Shown here piece after piece: positions 44,803-53,375 of a DNA stretch of 64,000 bases (its first letter is position 1; each line of letters starts with the position of its first letter). The notes under the pieces are model-generated. The model had not been told where the DNA came from. It did no database searches and saw nothing but the letters and a program-made list of their open reading frames with translations. This DNA comes from Pedobacter cryoconitis. Lineage in GTDB: Bacteria; Bacteroidota; Bacteroidia; Sphingobacteriales; Sphingobacteriaceae. The stretch spans positions 124,001-188,000 of the forward strand of contig NZ_JACHCE010000007.1 in NCBI RefSeq assembly GCF_014200605.1, given 5' to 3'. The translations under genes and the position numbers were made by a program.

Positions 44803-47064
44803 TCACTTAAAGAAAGAAAACAATCCTTTTTTCCATTCCTTTTTTCTTTGAAGTGCTTCTGCATTATCCGGATAGGCCTCCAGAATGTTCTTTACATTTT
44901 CAAGAGCCTCATCTTTAGCACCTGTTGCACGTAAAGCATCAGCATATTGTAGTTTAACTTTTAGTAATTCATCATCCCAGCCCCAGTTATTTCTGATATA
45001 ACAGGTGATAGCCGCGTAAGCTGCTTCATTACAATTATCCCATTTTTTTAGTGTAAAATAGCAGTCTGTCAGATGCAGATAAGCTCTGCTCAATTCATAC
45101 TCATTGTCAGGATACACAATTTTAAGCGGCTCAATTAAAGCTTTCAGATCTTCAATTGCTTTCTCGTAATTGCCCAGGCTCATATAAGATAAACCACGCA
45201 TATAATGAATTTTGCAGCGCGAAGTATCCTGTATGGCTTCTTTTTTGACAGCCTGATAATTGTCTGCACAAGCAATACACTGGCTGTAATCTTTAATGAT
45301 ATAATATTCCTGCATCAGCATAAACCAGGCAGAATTATCATCAGGGTTTTTAACCAGCTCATTCTGCCAGGCTTTAATCGCATCTTCAGGGCTCCCTTTA
45401 CTCAGCAGATCATGTCTTACATTTTGAATAATGATATATTGTTCGCTGAGTTCAAAGAGCTGTTCTTCTGTTAGTTTACTGTTGTTTACTTCAAGAAAAG
45501 AATCATATTCATTAGTTATCGCATCCAATATTTGGTGCGTATCCTCTATAAGACCTAATTTATAAGTCATATCCAATACCTCAGCTTTGATTCTTAAATA
45601 GCTTGGGAAGGATAAATAGTCGTTGCTATAGGTAAAAGCTACCTGAAATATTTCAATCGCTTCTTCATATTTCTCTAACCCCTTAAGTGCTGTTCCCCAG
45701 CTGTTCAGCTGTTCCCAGAAAGGAGATAGCGCATAACCGATTGCATGTACTTCGGCAGCTTTCTCATAAGCGCCCATTTCTGTAAGTGTTATCCCGTAAT
45801 TATTACAGCATTTGGCAAAAGTGTGGACTTCATTTGCCAAACTTACACCGGTATTATTATAGAAATAATCATAAAAACCCTGGTAAGAAACCTCATAGAA
45901 CTTCGCTTTGATTTCCTGTAATTCATCGGCCAGTGCTGCTGTCCAGAGCTTCGGAATAGATTCATAGTAAAAATCACATCCCGCGTTATAATAGGCTTCC
46001 GGAGAGTCAAGAGGTAAAGCATCAATGTCCGGTAGTTGTCCGCTTAGACGGCAGCTGGCATCAATATAACGTTGCAAACCACGGGCTGTCCCTCCTAGTT
46101 GCTGACTCTTTTTCAGATAAGGCAAAGCTTCTTCATATTTTTCCGCATCAAATAAAAACGAACCGGCAAAGTGATATGGAATATCCCAGTCCGGATAAAT
46201 TTTAATATAGCTCAGGGACAGGCTTAATGTTTCCAGCTGATCGGCGCCCAAAAAATCGGAGAACTTTCCTAAAGCAAGCAATAAACTATGAACCAAAATT
46301 TTGCTTAACGTATTTTTTCTGCTTAAAGCACTGATTCTGTGGTACAGATCAATCAGTTCCTGGTTTGGCTCAGCATCACTATATTCAAAAGCCATGTAAG
46401 CGGCCTCTCCTGCCAGTTCAAACTGCTGATAATCTAAAGCTAGCAGTGCAACAGCATTATTGGTCAGGTAATTATTATGCGGATAAGCTTTTCCCTCATT
46501 GAAGGCCTGGAACACTTTAGGTGCATCTTCTTTATGCCAGAGATAGATATTGGTCCTTTCCAGGTAAAGCATGCTTAACTCTTTGTCTAAAATGCTTCTG
46601 TTATTTGGATATAAAGCCTGGTAATGATTGATCATCAGGGTGATATCTTTAAGGACAAGGTCTATATTACCCAGGATAAAATTAACATGGCGGCGATAGC
46701 CGATAGCCTTTAACTTAATATCTTCATCTTCTGAAAGCGCAAGGATATCACAATAAACCTGTGCTTCTGGTAAATTAGCCTGTGTGATAAAGATATTGAT
46801 GTATGAGGCATACAGCATAGCTTCCTCTTGTGTAGGCTCTATTTTTAAGACATATTCAAAACTATCATAAGAGGCCAGGTATAAAGAATTGTCGTCTTTA
46901 TCCTCATTCAAAGCCAGGCTGGCCAGTTGATATTCGCATTTCGCTTTAAGCAGTAAGGCTTCAATGCTATCGGAATTAACCAGGAGAAAGGGATTTAAAG
47001 ATTCAAGGCATTTAGAGAAATTACCCTGATTATAAAAGGATTGCAGATCTTGTATTGTTGTCAT
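44803..47064 (-). CDS. large cytoplasmic TPR-repeat protein, 753 aa
   Basis: 753 aa, no signal peptide or membrane span. The whole protein is helical with many tetratricopeptide repeats: FYNQGNFSKCLESLNPFLLV at the N-terminus, a central GWAYNAGC-like block (YYNAGCDFYYESIPKLWTAA), TLTEMGAYEKAAEVHAIGYA, and C-terminal CKIHYMRGLSYMSLGNYEKA, then HLTDCYFTLKKWDNCNEAAY. No enzyme motif. It lies directly downstream (98 bp) of an AraC paralogue at the edge of the signalling cluster and may be a scaffold in that system, but no direct link can be shown. Confidence 0.82.
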   Translation of the reverse strand: MTTIQDLQSFYNQGNFSKCLESLNPFLLVNSDSIEALLLKAKCEYQLASLALNEDKDDNSLYLASYDSFEYVLKIEPTQEEAMLYASYINIFITQANLPEAQVYCDILALSEDEDIKLKAIGYRRHVNFILGNIDLVLKDITLMINHYQALYPNNRSILDKELSMLYLERTNIYLWHKEDAPKVFQAFNEGKAYPHNNYLTNNAVALLALDYQQFELAGEAAYMAFEYSDAEPNQELIDLYHRISALSRKNTLSKILVHSLLLALGKFSDFLGADQLETLSLSLSYIKIYPDWDIPYHFAGSFLFDAEKYEEALPYLKKSQQLGGTARGLQRYIDASCRLSGQLPDIDALPLDSPEAYYNAGCDFYYESIPKLWTAALADELQEIKAKFYEVSYQGFYDYFYNNTGVSLANEVHTFAKCCNNYGITLTEMGAYEKAAEVHAIGYALSPFWEQLNSWGTALKGLEKYEEAIEIFQVAFTYSNDYLSFPSYLRIKAEVLDMTYKLGLIEDTHQILDAITNEYDSFLEVNNSKLTEEQLFELSEQYIIIQNVRHDLLSKGSPEDAIKAWQNELVKNPDDNSAWFMLMQEYYIIKDYSQCIACADNYQAVKKEAIQDTSRCKIHYMRGLSYMSLGNYEKAIEDLKALIEPLKIVYPDNEYELSRAYLHLTDCYFTLKKWDNCNEAAYAAITCYIRNNWGWDDELLKVKLQYADALRATGAKDEALENVKNILEAYPDNAEALQRKKEWKKGLFSFFK

Positions 47065-47162
47065 ATTGTATTCCTATAGATTGGCTTCTGCTATTATCGG
47101 CTCAGAAAAGCGCAATGAACCGGCAAATATAACATTACACGAAACAAAGATATCTGTATAAA

Positions 47163-48194
47163 TTATTTTTTATCTATTATTTTTCCAGGTGAAACGCCAA
47201 ACCTGCGCTTGAATAAAAGAGAAAAAAAACTCTTGTTGCTGTAGCCCAGCTGGTAGACCACATCCGAAACATTGTAGTTTCCTGTTAAAAGCAATTCTCT
47301 GCCGAGGTCTATTTTTTTATCTACGTATATCTTTTTAGGTGAATCACCATAAATCTGTGTGAATAGGCGTTTGTATTTGGAACCAGACATATTTGCACGC
47401 TTGGCCAGGGCTTCAATTCCGGGAAACTGACTCTCCAGATTGGAATTGATTGTTTCCATAGAATTCTGGATAGCCATGATGTCCGAAGAATGCAAATTGT
47501 CTGTGTCTGTCGTTTTTCTGCCCAGGTTCTCATAAAAATTGGTGATCAGTGAAAATGTAGCGACCAATAAGTAAAAAGCATAAGCCGGATCACTCATTTT
47601 TAATTCGGAAAATTTCTCCAGGATGATTTTTGATTTTACATCCATATCAAACTGATAAAATATAGAGTTTGATTGTGGGGCCGGCTGCATGGATAATAAA
47701 GTGTCTTTATCAAATAAAGAGGTAGCGAGTGCGATGGCATATTCTCTTTTAATAATTATCCGCAGGGCATGGCTCTTTGGGGCCCTGGAAATATCAGTTT
47801 CACTACCTGATTTATAATCTGCTTTTAAAGAGCAGTCCATAAGTGTAATCTGGTTAAATATCCTTGACATTGACTGGACCGGGTCATTGTCATTAGCGAA
47901 TTCCAAACGTTCTTCTGGTGAAAAATGCAAGAGGATAAAATTGCCGTCTGGATTCTTAAAATTAATACGCAGGGGAATATGGTACGCGACGTTAGTATAG
48001 ATGACGGCCATGTTTTCGTTCAATTGGAGAAAACAATATTCTCCTGTCCCGAGTGAGGCAGACGGAGTACACTTAACTATTTTATACCCGCCTGCAGCAT
48101 TAGAAATTTCTATTTCAGATCCGAGAGTGAGACTTAACTTTTCGAACCACGAGGAATTTACATCAACAGTACAGGTATAACATGCACTACTCAT
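47163..48194 (-). CDS. AraC-family regulator, paralogue 1 of the cluster
   Basis: 343 aa. The N-terminal ~230 residues are an uncharacterised ligand or interaction domain, not a cupin by eye. The C-terminal ~100 residues are a double HTH of AraC type: FPGIEALAKRANMSGSKYKR and VVYQLGYSNKSFFSLLFKRR, ending GVSPGKI. The FPG[IL]..LA..A.MS..KYK.LF core is shared with the proteins at 50800 and 51783, so the three are paralogues. It lies downstream of membrane protein A on the same strand (108-bp gap). Probable transcriptional regulator of the direct-repeat operators described below. Confidence 0.87.
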   Translation of the reverse strand: MSSACYTCTVDVNSSWFEKLSLTLGSEIEISNAAGGYKIVKCTPSASLGTGEYCFLQLNENMAVIYTNVAYHIPLRINFKNPDGNFILLHFSPEERLEFANDNDPVQSMSRIFNQITLMDCSLKADYKSGSETDISRAPKSHALRIIIKREYAIALATSLFDKDTLLSMQPAPQSNSIFYQFDMDVKSKIILEKFSELKMSDPAYAFYLLVATFSLITNFYENLGRKTTDTDNLHSSDIMAIQNSMETINSNLESQFPGIEALAKRANMSGSKYKRLFTQIYGDSPKKIYVDKKIDLGRELLLTGNYNVSDVVYQLGYSNKSFFSLLFKRRFGVSPGKIIDKK

Positions 48195-48302
48195 AAAAAG
48201 GAGGATTAGATAATTTAAACTGGTTAATCAAATAAGTATTGGGCAATACGGAGCCCTGTTCATCTCTATCAGAGATGTTTTTACAGGCAGATGGAGAAAT
48301 CC

Positions 48303-48905
48303 CTAATTTCTTAGGTATAACGAAAGTGATAAAATGTCGTGGTTATTCTCTTCTTTGCAAATCGTATCGGTCATTTCCCGGGTAGCTATATCAAGGTCTT
48401 CTGCTGATTTGCGTAAATAGAAGACCATTTCTTTAATGTTTTGGGCTGTAAGGTGTTCGTCATCCATCAGCTCGGCTATTTTTACAATATTGGTCACCGG
48501 GTTGCGGACTTTGTGTGAATTAATAAATATAACATCATTGAGCGTTTGTGTATAGGCCGCTCTTTGGTTGGAGAGCTTGTTCTGCAAATGCTTATAGTTT
48601 ATCCCGATAATTGCTGCGACCCATAAGCCTAAAACTGAGATGATCCGGTTAATTGGAAGAATCCATACAGAGTCAAATGAAGCAGGAGAAAAATAGATAT
48701 AATTTGAAATGATCAGTACTGTTGCCAGCGCGGCTATATAAATGATGGTCTTTTTTGATTCATTCATCACGATTGGAATTGAAGCCATGTAAAATATACC
48801 TATCCCGCCTATATGCAGAGGCGTTAAATAGTCAAGGATACAAACTAATAAAAGGCAAATTCCCGCCAGCATTAAACGTCTGGAATTCTGTACTGATGTT
48901 ATCAT
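48303..48905 (-). CDS. membrane protein A with histidine-kinase H-box but no ATPase domain
   Basis: 200 aa. About four transmembrane segments between residues 10 and 105 (ICLLLVCILDYLTPL, IYIAALATVLIISNYIYF, ISVLGLWVAAIIGINY). A coiled linker follows, then a DHp-like segment with INSHKVRNPVTNIVKIAELM. His131 aligns with the phospho-accepting His of Bacteroidota histidine kinases, and a second helix (LRKSAEDLDIATREMTD) follows. The protein then stops; the N, G1 and G2 boxes of the catalytic domain are missing. No frameshifted remnant is visible in the following 108 bp. Paralogue of the proteins at 49101 and 50274. Confidence 0.85.
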   Translation of the reverse strand: MITSVQNSRRLMLAGICLLLVCILDYLTPLHIGGIGIFYMASIPIVMNESKKTIIYIAALATVLIISNYIYFSPASFDSVWILPINRIISVLGLWVAAIIGINYKHLQNKLSNQRAAYTQTLNDVIFINSHKVRNPVTNIVKIAELMDDEHLTAQNIKEMVFYLRKSAEDLDIATREMTDTICKEENNHDILSLSLYLRN

Positions 48906-48945
48906 CTTACAAATGTCCTGCTATATTAAATATTGCGGTAGTTCA

Positions 48946-48973
48946 ATAAGACATTTTGATACCACAATAAGAC
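48946..48973 (-). promoter_or_regulatory. tandem direct-repeat operator A (GTCTTAT x2, 21-bp period)
   Basis: Minus-strand GTCTTAT at 48973-48967 and again at 48952-48946, start to start 21 bp, with GGTATCAAAAT between. It lies 41 bp upstream of the start of membrane protein A. GACATTTG at 48917-48910 (close to TAnnTTTG) is 29 bp downstream, the same offset as at operator D. Confidence 0.65.
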
Positions 48974-49100
48974 TTATGTAAAGCTTACAGAGAGGGTGAT
49001 CAGGCGCAAAAAAGGCAGGCACACTGCTATGTACCTACCCTATCTGCCTATTTAAAACACTGAATGAATTCTTCTTTTAAAAGCGGGCCCTATCCGGAAA

Positions 49101-49643
49101 CTAATCTCCTGTCATATCCTTGATTACGGTATCCAGCTCTTCTGCTGATTTGCCTAAAAAGGGTATCATTTCCTTTAAGTTCTTTACTGAAATATGATCA
49201 TCTCCCATAATCTCTACGATTTTAACAATATTGGCCACCGGGTTTCTGACTCTGTGTGAAGTGACGAAGATTACCTCTTCCAGCGTCTCTGTATATTCTA
49301 TTCTCTCTTTTAATAGTTTCTCCTGTAGAATTTTATAATTTAAGGCTACTGTTGTCGTTACCCATAGTCCAATAATGGATATCAGGCGGTTAACAGGGAA
49401 TACCCAATGAGAAAAAGCCGCAATAGCATTAAAGTATACGAAATTGATAATGATTAACAGCGTTGCTATAATCGTGAGCAAAAGGATAGTTTTCTTAGTT
49501 TCCCTAAGTGCAATAAGTATAATTGAAGTATATAAAATACCTATTGCAACATCTAACGGTGTGAAGTAATCCAGGACACAAACAAATAAAAGGCAAAATA
49601 TTGCAAGGAGCAAATACTTAGATTTTTCTACTGATTTTATCAT
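49101..49643 (-). CDS. membrane protein B with histidine-kinase H-box but no ATPase domain
   Basis: 180 aa from the ATG at 49643; the longer frame begins with TTG and would cross the upstream operator. Four transmembrane segments like protein A (LLLAIFCLLFVCVLDYFTPL, TILLLTIIATLLIIINFVYF, LISIIGLWVTTTVALNY). A DHp-like end follows with VTSHRVRNPVANIVKIVEIM (His130) and LGKSAEELDTVIKDMTGD, which is the C-terminus. It is a close paralogue of protein A, again with no ATP-binding domain and no remnant downstream. Confidence 0.85.
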   Translation of the reverse strand: MIKSVEKSKYLLLAIFCLLFVCVLDYFTPLDVAIGILYTSIILIALRETKKTILLLTIIATLLIIINFVYFNAIAAFSHWVFPVNRLISIIGLWVTTTVALNYKILQEKLLKERIEYTETLEEVIFVTSHRVRNPVANIVKIVEIMGDDHISVKNLKEMIPFLGKSAEELDTVIKDMTGD

Positions 49644-49683
49644 GGTATGAATCTCGGGGTAAAATTCAATACTGCATATCTCT

Positions 49684-49711
49684 ATCAGACATTTTGATAG
49701 TCTTATCAGAC
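49684..49711 (-). promoter_or_regulatory. tandem direct-repeat operator B (GTCTGAT x2, 21-bp period)
   Basis: Minus-strand GTCTGAT at 49711-49705 and 49690-49684, with CTATCAAAAT between. The proximal box lies 41 bp upstream of protein B, exactly as for operator A. Its outer base is the last base of the NTPase stop codon. Confidence 0.65.
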
Positions 49712-50262
49712 TAAATGCTATAGTCCAGTTTTTCCAGTACAAATGCTGTACGTTCTTCAACCGAAACCAGCGGAAGAATGATCAGTGTATAGCCATAGGA
49801 TGAATAAGTCTCAAACATGAATTCGAAAGTCTGAAGGGCTTCTTCAAAAGTTTGTTTTCGCTCGGCATCCCGCTCAAATATCTCCGGCCAGGGTGGTGCA
49901 ATAAAAACTTTTCTGTTATAGCGCAAATTTCTGGCAGCATAGTCCATATAACCGGGAACCGGTAAATTCATCAGGCGCAGATAACCGGTTACATCTGGTA
50001 TCCCGCGGTCAAAGATGATAACTTCATTGGCTTCAATGGCTTTGTAATATTCAAGTTTTTCAAGGTTAAACATCAACCCGGCAAAAGCAGCCGGATCTAA
50101 CCAGGGCAAGGCATTGCCGTTACCGGATACCTGGTCCTGTATAATTTTACGCCCGGATTCTGCAGTGGTTTTTATTCCATGGCTATTCAATGCATTAATT
50201 AAGGTCGTTTTGCCAGATCCGGGACCCCCGGTGATGACAGATAAGAGATTGGTATGATTCAC
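49711..50262 (-). CDS. P-loop NTPase (AAA_28-like)
   Basis: 183 aa small ATPase/kinase. Walker A is ITGGPGSGKTTLINAL. A Walker B-like EVIIFDRGIPDVTGYLRL is followed by FIAPPWPEIFERDAERKQTF, which resembles the lid of nucleotide/NadR-like kinases in family AAA_28. It starts with GTG (50262), 11 bp after the stop of membrane protein C, and is probably co-transcribed with it. The function in the cluster is unknown; a small-molecule kinase supplying a signal is possible but unproven. Confidence 0.85.
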   Translation of the reverse strand: MNHTNLLSVITGGPGSGKTTLINALNSHGIKTTAESGRKIIQDQVSGNGNALPWLDPAAFAGLMFNLEKLEYYKAIEANEVIIFDRGIPDVTGYLRLMNLPVPGYMDYAARNLRYNRKVFIAPPWPEIFERDAERKQTFEEALQTFEFMFETYSSYGYTLIILPLVSVEERTAFVLEKLDYSI

Positions 50263-50273
50263 AATAATTTAAA

Positions 50274-50678
50274 TTATAAGTCTAAAATGGATAGGTCTTC
50301 CTCTTTACCAGGTTGTTTTTCTGCTTTGCTTAGTCTTTTACTGTCATCAAATTTATCCTTTTCTATTTTGTATTTGAAAATTACGAATGTGGTGGTGCCT
50401 ATTCCAAAAAGGACAATGATAGAATTGATGAGATAAAGAGGGCAAAAAGAGGCGTGTTTTTGAGTAAAGTAAATAAAATTTGCAATACTCATCAGGCAGG
50501 CGATAATTAAAAAGAAGAGAATGGTTTTCCTGGTTTCATGGATCACCAGTATAATTGCTGGAATATATAAGATACCTGTAATGATATCTGGCGGGGTTAA
50601 AAAATCCAGGACACAAACTATTAAAAGACAGGCTATAGCGGAGAGCAAAAATCTGATGTTTTTAATATATTTTATCAT
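50274..50678 (-). CDS. membrane protein C, truncated paralogue without H-box
   Basis: 134 aa. The same N-terminal four-helix membrane module as proteins A and B (LSAIACLLIVCVLDFLTPPD, TILFFLIIACLMSIANFIYF, NSIIVLFGIGTTTFVIF). After the last helix it has only a charged ~30-residue tail (YKIEKDKFDDSKRLSKAEK...) in place of the DHp segment. Either it degenerated or it is a dedicated sensor or partner. It leads a unit with the NTPase and has its own copy of the direct-repeat operator. Confidence 0.8.
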   Translation of the reverse strand: MIKYIKNIRFLLSAIACLLIVCVLDFLTPPDIITGILYIPAIILVIHETRKTILFFLIIACLMSIANFIYFTQKHASFCPLYLINSIIVLFGIGTTTFVIFKYKIEKDKFDDSKRLSKAEKQPGKEEDLSILDL

Positions 50679-50719
50679 GTTGCGAAAAACGCTTAATTTC
50701 TGTAAAACATGTTACTCCA

Positions 50720-50747
50720 ATCAGACCTTTGATTACTCCCTTCAGAT
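50720..50747 (-). promoter_or_regulatory. tandem direct-repeat operator C (GTCTGAT and diverged copy, 21-bp period)
   Basis: Minus-strand GTCTGAT at 50726-50720 and ATCTGAA at 50747-50741, with TAATCAAAG between. The proximal box is 42 bp upstream of protein C. The distal box has two mismatches. It also lies in the control region of the divergent AraC gene at 50800. Confidence 0.55.
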
Positions 50748-50759
50748 CTGATTTTTTAT

Positions 50760-50767
50760 TACATTTG
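50760..50767 (+). promoter_or_regulatory. -7 promoter element of AraC paralogue 2
   Basis: TACATTTG exact match to TAnnTTTG, 32 bp upstream of the ATG at 50800. A TTG at 50729-50731 would be spaced 28 bp, too far for a standard -33 element. Confidence 0.5.
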
Positions 50768-50799
50768 ATATACACGAAAATTTAATTACAACATAAACT

Positions 50800-51780
50800 A
50801 TGAGAGAAGTGATTCATCAATATGGTGTTGAGCTGGACTGGGTTGCAGATATTGCACCTAAACTGGGTGGCTATGTGGATGGAAATCATATTATTGTTCC
50901 CGGAGAAGAACGTCCGGGAACGCGGTATGTGCTTCGGGTTAATGACAATATATCTGTATTTGTGATTGATGTAAGCTATACTGAAGATGTTGTTTACAGA
51001 TTGAGAAATACCCGGGACGATTTTGTTGGGATCTATTTTAACCTGACTGAAGGTGATGCCGTGCATGTTTATGACAATGTGACCAGGCTAGTAGGCCGAT
51101 GGGCCAGTAACCTTGCTGTATTTGATGCAGATTTAAAAGGGGATTATTTTGTTAAAAGGGGTTCTACAACTTTCAAAATGGCAGTTTTTGTCAAGAAGAC
51201 CGCGCTTAAAGATTATTTTTCTAAAGAAGAGCATTATGCTCAGGTACTGGATGCAGTTTTCGATCCGGCACAAAATACGATTGTTAAATATGACCGGATG
51301 AGTAATCATGCCTGGTGGCTGATGAATGAATTGAAAAATACAACAGCTACAGGCCTGCTTTACGAAGTCATGGTGAGGGGCACTGTCTATGGTATTTTAA
51401 GTGACTACCTGGATCAGACAATGAACCAGGAGATTATACTTGAAAAGGTTGTTCAGGAAGATATAGTCAGTATTATTGGCTCTCAATATCATTTAATAGA
51501 ACATATTACTGAACCTTTTCCCGGAATATCTACGCTGGCTGCTGCCGCTTTAATGTCCGAAACTAAATATAAAAAGCTTTTTAAAAAAATTACGGGAACT
51601 ACCCCGAATGCTTTCTTTCTGACAAACAAACTTTCTTTTGCTAAAGAGAAAATAGCAACAGGCAATTTTACGGTTGGAGAGATAGCGGATCAGTTCAATT
51701 TCACTGATGCCTCACATCTGATCGAACAATTCAAAACAGCCTATGGGATTACCCCTAAAGAGTACTTAACGTTATTATAA
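50800..51780 (+). CDS. AraC-family regulator, paralogue 2 of the cluster
   Basis: 326 aa. N-terminal ~220-residue non-cupin domain. C-terminal AraC double HTH: FPGISTLAAAALMSETKYKK and IADQFNFTDASHLIEQFKTA, ending GITPKEYLTLL. It is divergent from membrane protein C/NTPase, with an operator between, and is followed 2 bp after its stop by paralogue 3 (co-transcribed). It may regulate itself and the membrane proteins. Confidence 0.88.
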   Translation: MREVIHQYGVELDWVADIAPKLGGYVDGNHIIVPGEERPGTRYVLRVNDNISVFVIDVSYTEDVVYRLRNTRDDFVGIYFNLTEGDAVHVYDNVTRLVGRWASNLAVFDADLKGDYFVKRGSTTFKMAVFVKKTALKDYFSKEEHYAQVLDAVFDPAQNTIVKYDRMSNHAWWLMNELKNTTATGLLYEVMVRGTVYGILSDYLDQTMNQEIILEKVVQEDIVSIIGSQYHLIEHITEPFPGISTLAAAALMSETKYKKLFKKITGTTPNAFFLTNKLSFAKEKIATGNFTVGEIADQFNFTDASHLIEQFKTAYGITPKEYLTLL

Positions 51781-51782
51781 TA

Positions 51783-52805
51783 ATGACCAGCACAAAGATT
51801 AAATCTCTCTATTATTATTATACTTTAACGCCGCAGTGGCAGGAACAGATCGTTAAAAATTTAGGTGCCAGGTTAATTGATAATAAGTTATTAATTCTTC
51901 CTGAGGATATTGCATCAGGAGGTTCTATCTTTCTGGAGGTTGCTCCCGGACTATCGGTACACCTGCTGGATATGACATTCCATGTACAGGTTGCGATTAC
52001 AAGGGTTCCGAAAGATCATAATTATTATATGATCTATTATGATATCGGCGATGAGATAACGACTCATATTTTAGGTGATACCATCCATAAAGCCGGCTAT
52101 CATTCAAAATTAGGTATGGGTTTTATGGATTGCGGAATCAAAGGGGTGATCATCCCTCCTGTTGGTGAGCGCACTTTTAGTTTAAGATTGCTGGTTGATA
52201 AAACTTATTATAAATCACTGGCGGCTACCAACAGAAGTGCTGATGTGACCGATATGCTTTTTGATGAGTCGAAAAATACGCTGTTTTTTTACAGCCATAT
52301 CGATAGCAGAAGCAAGGTGTTATTAAACGAGTTAAAAGAAGCGCATCACTTTTCGGGTACTTCTTTTGAATTGAAGCTGAAACATACTGCGTTGTATCTT
52401 TTAAATTATGTGGTGGAGCGTACTGCACGTTTTGAACCGATTATCAATAAGTTATCGCAGTCTGATATTGATAATGTATTAAAAACATCAGCATATATGC
52501 TGGCTAATCTTTTAACTGAATTTCCGGGTTTACCTGCAATGGCCGAAATGGCCGGGATGTCTGGTACAAAGTATAAGGGGCTCTTTAAAAAGATTTTGAA
52601 AGAAAGCCCTCTTAATTTTTTCTCGAATGAGAAATTGCTGCTTGGTCAGAAACTATTGCAAAGCGGCAATTTTCAAAATGTGAATGAGGTAGCTTATGAA
52701 CTGGGGTATAGTAATCCGGGTTATTTTACTAAAATGTATAAGAAACTTTTTGAGGTATCTCCCGGCGAAGTATTAGTGAAAAAGAATTCATCTTCTAAAG
52801 AATGA
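51783..52805 (+). CDS. AraC-family regulator, paralogue 3 of the cluster
   Basis: 340 aa. N-terminal domain like paralogue 2 (SIFLEVAPGLSVHLLDMTF vs YVLRVNDNISVFVIDVSY) and C-terminal double HTH: FPGLPAMAEMAGMSGTKYKG and VAYELGYSNPGYFTKMYKKL, ending EVSPGEV. Its start lies 2 bp after the stop of paralogue 2, so the two form one operon. The two may act as a heteromeric pair, which is inference. The gene ends at a hairpin before the convergent lipoprotein. Confidence 0.88.
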   Translation: MTSTKIKSLYYYYTLTPQWQEQIVKNLGARLIDNKLLILPEDIASGGSIFLEVAPGLSVHLLDMTFHVQVAITRVPKDHNYYMIYYDIGDEITTHILGDTIHKAGYHSKLGMGFMDCGIKGVIIPPVGERTFSLRLLVDKTYYKSLAATNRSADVTDMLFDESKNTLFFYSHIDSRSKVLLNELKEAHHFSGTSFELKLKHTALYLLNYVVERTARFEPIINKLSQSDIDNVLKTSAYMLANLLTEFPGLPAMAEMAGMSGTKYKGLFKKILKESPLNFFSNEKLLLGQKLLQSGNFQNVNEVAYELGYSNPGYFTKMYKKLFEVSPGEVLVKKNSSSKE

Positions 52806-52839
52806 ACACTACCTGGCATAAAACCAGTGTAGTGTTTCA
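52803..52839. terminator. bidirectional hairpin between AraC 3 and lipoprotein
   Basis: AACACTAC/GTAGTGTT (52805-52812 with 52829-52836) plus inner CTGG/CCAG. It overlaps the stop of AraC 3 and lies 25 bp from the convergent lipoprotein stop. Confidence 0.55.
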
Positions 52840-52863
52840 TCAGCTTGTGGTGTGTAATTGGGT

Positions 52864-53319
52864 TTACTTTTGTGCACTGAATACTAAAAAGCCTTTGTCT
52901 TTAGCTTTTATAGTTACCGTTGCTCCTTTGGCTTCATAAGAATCGCCTGTTTTTAAAAGATTCAATACTACAGCATCATTTGCTGTTGGAGGGGCGATTC
53001 CAGGAGTTGTAAAAACGGCATCTGTTAATACATTATTTGCTTTAACGTTATAACCGCCTGTGATTTGAATTGATTCTGGTTTGCCTGCAATGTTTGCTGT
53101 TTGTTTTGCCTGATCAAATGACAGGCTAAGATCACTTAATGGGAATTTAAGGGTATCTGCTTTACCTGTGCTGTCATAATTAATAGATTGTACCAGTTTG
53201 TAAGTTCCAATTGGAAGTTGCGTATCACCCGGGTTTGGTGCCGGAGCATCTTTATCTTTTTTACATGCTGCTAATGATGTCGCTCCGGCTAATAATAATA
53301 CTAAAAATTTGATTTTCAT
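52864..53319 (-). CDS. small lipoprotein of unknown function, operator-controlled
   Basis: 151 aa from the ATG at 53319; the longer frame starts with TTG and lacks a signal peptide. Signal peptide with lipobox Cys19 (LAAC) followed by KKDKDAP. The mature part is ~130 residues and beta-rich (GTYKLVQSINYDSTGKADTL, LSLSFDQAKQTANIAGKPES, LLKTGDSYEAKGATVTIKAK), like META/lipocalin-type small lipoproteins by eye; I cannot assign a family. Two direct-repeat boxes lie ~93-120 bp upstream and a TAnnTTTG box between them and the start. It is probably an output of the AraC-controlled cluster. Confidence 0.8.
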   Translation of the reverse strand: MKIKFLVLLLAGATSLAACKKDKDAPAPNPGDTQLPIGTYKLVQSINYDSTGKADTLKFPLSDLSLSFDQAKQTANIAGKPESIQITGGYNVKANNVLTDAVFTTPGIAPPTANDAVVLNLLKTGDSYEAKGATVTIKAKDKGFLVFSAQK

Positions 53320-53375
53320 TTTTGTGTGTTTTAATGAGTTTAAAATATACTTCACTTGTTTTGAAGTTGATGATA

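Noticed and set aside
48261..48277. Small hairpin CATCTCT/AGAGATG followed by T on the plus strand
   Set aside because: It faces the wrong strand for both neighbouring minus-strand genes; only 7 bp, probably chance.
49644..49760. Longer start (TTG at 49760) for membrane protein B
   Set aside because: It would place the direct-repeat operator inside the coding region and add a non-matching N-terminus; paralogues start at the equivalent of 49643.
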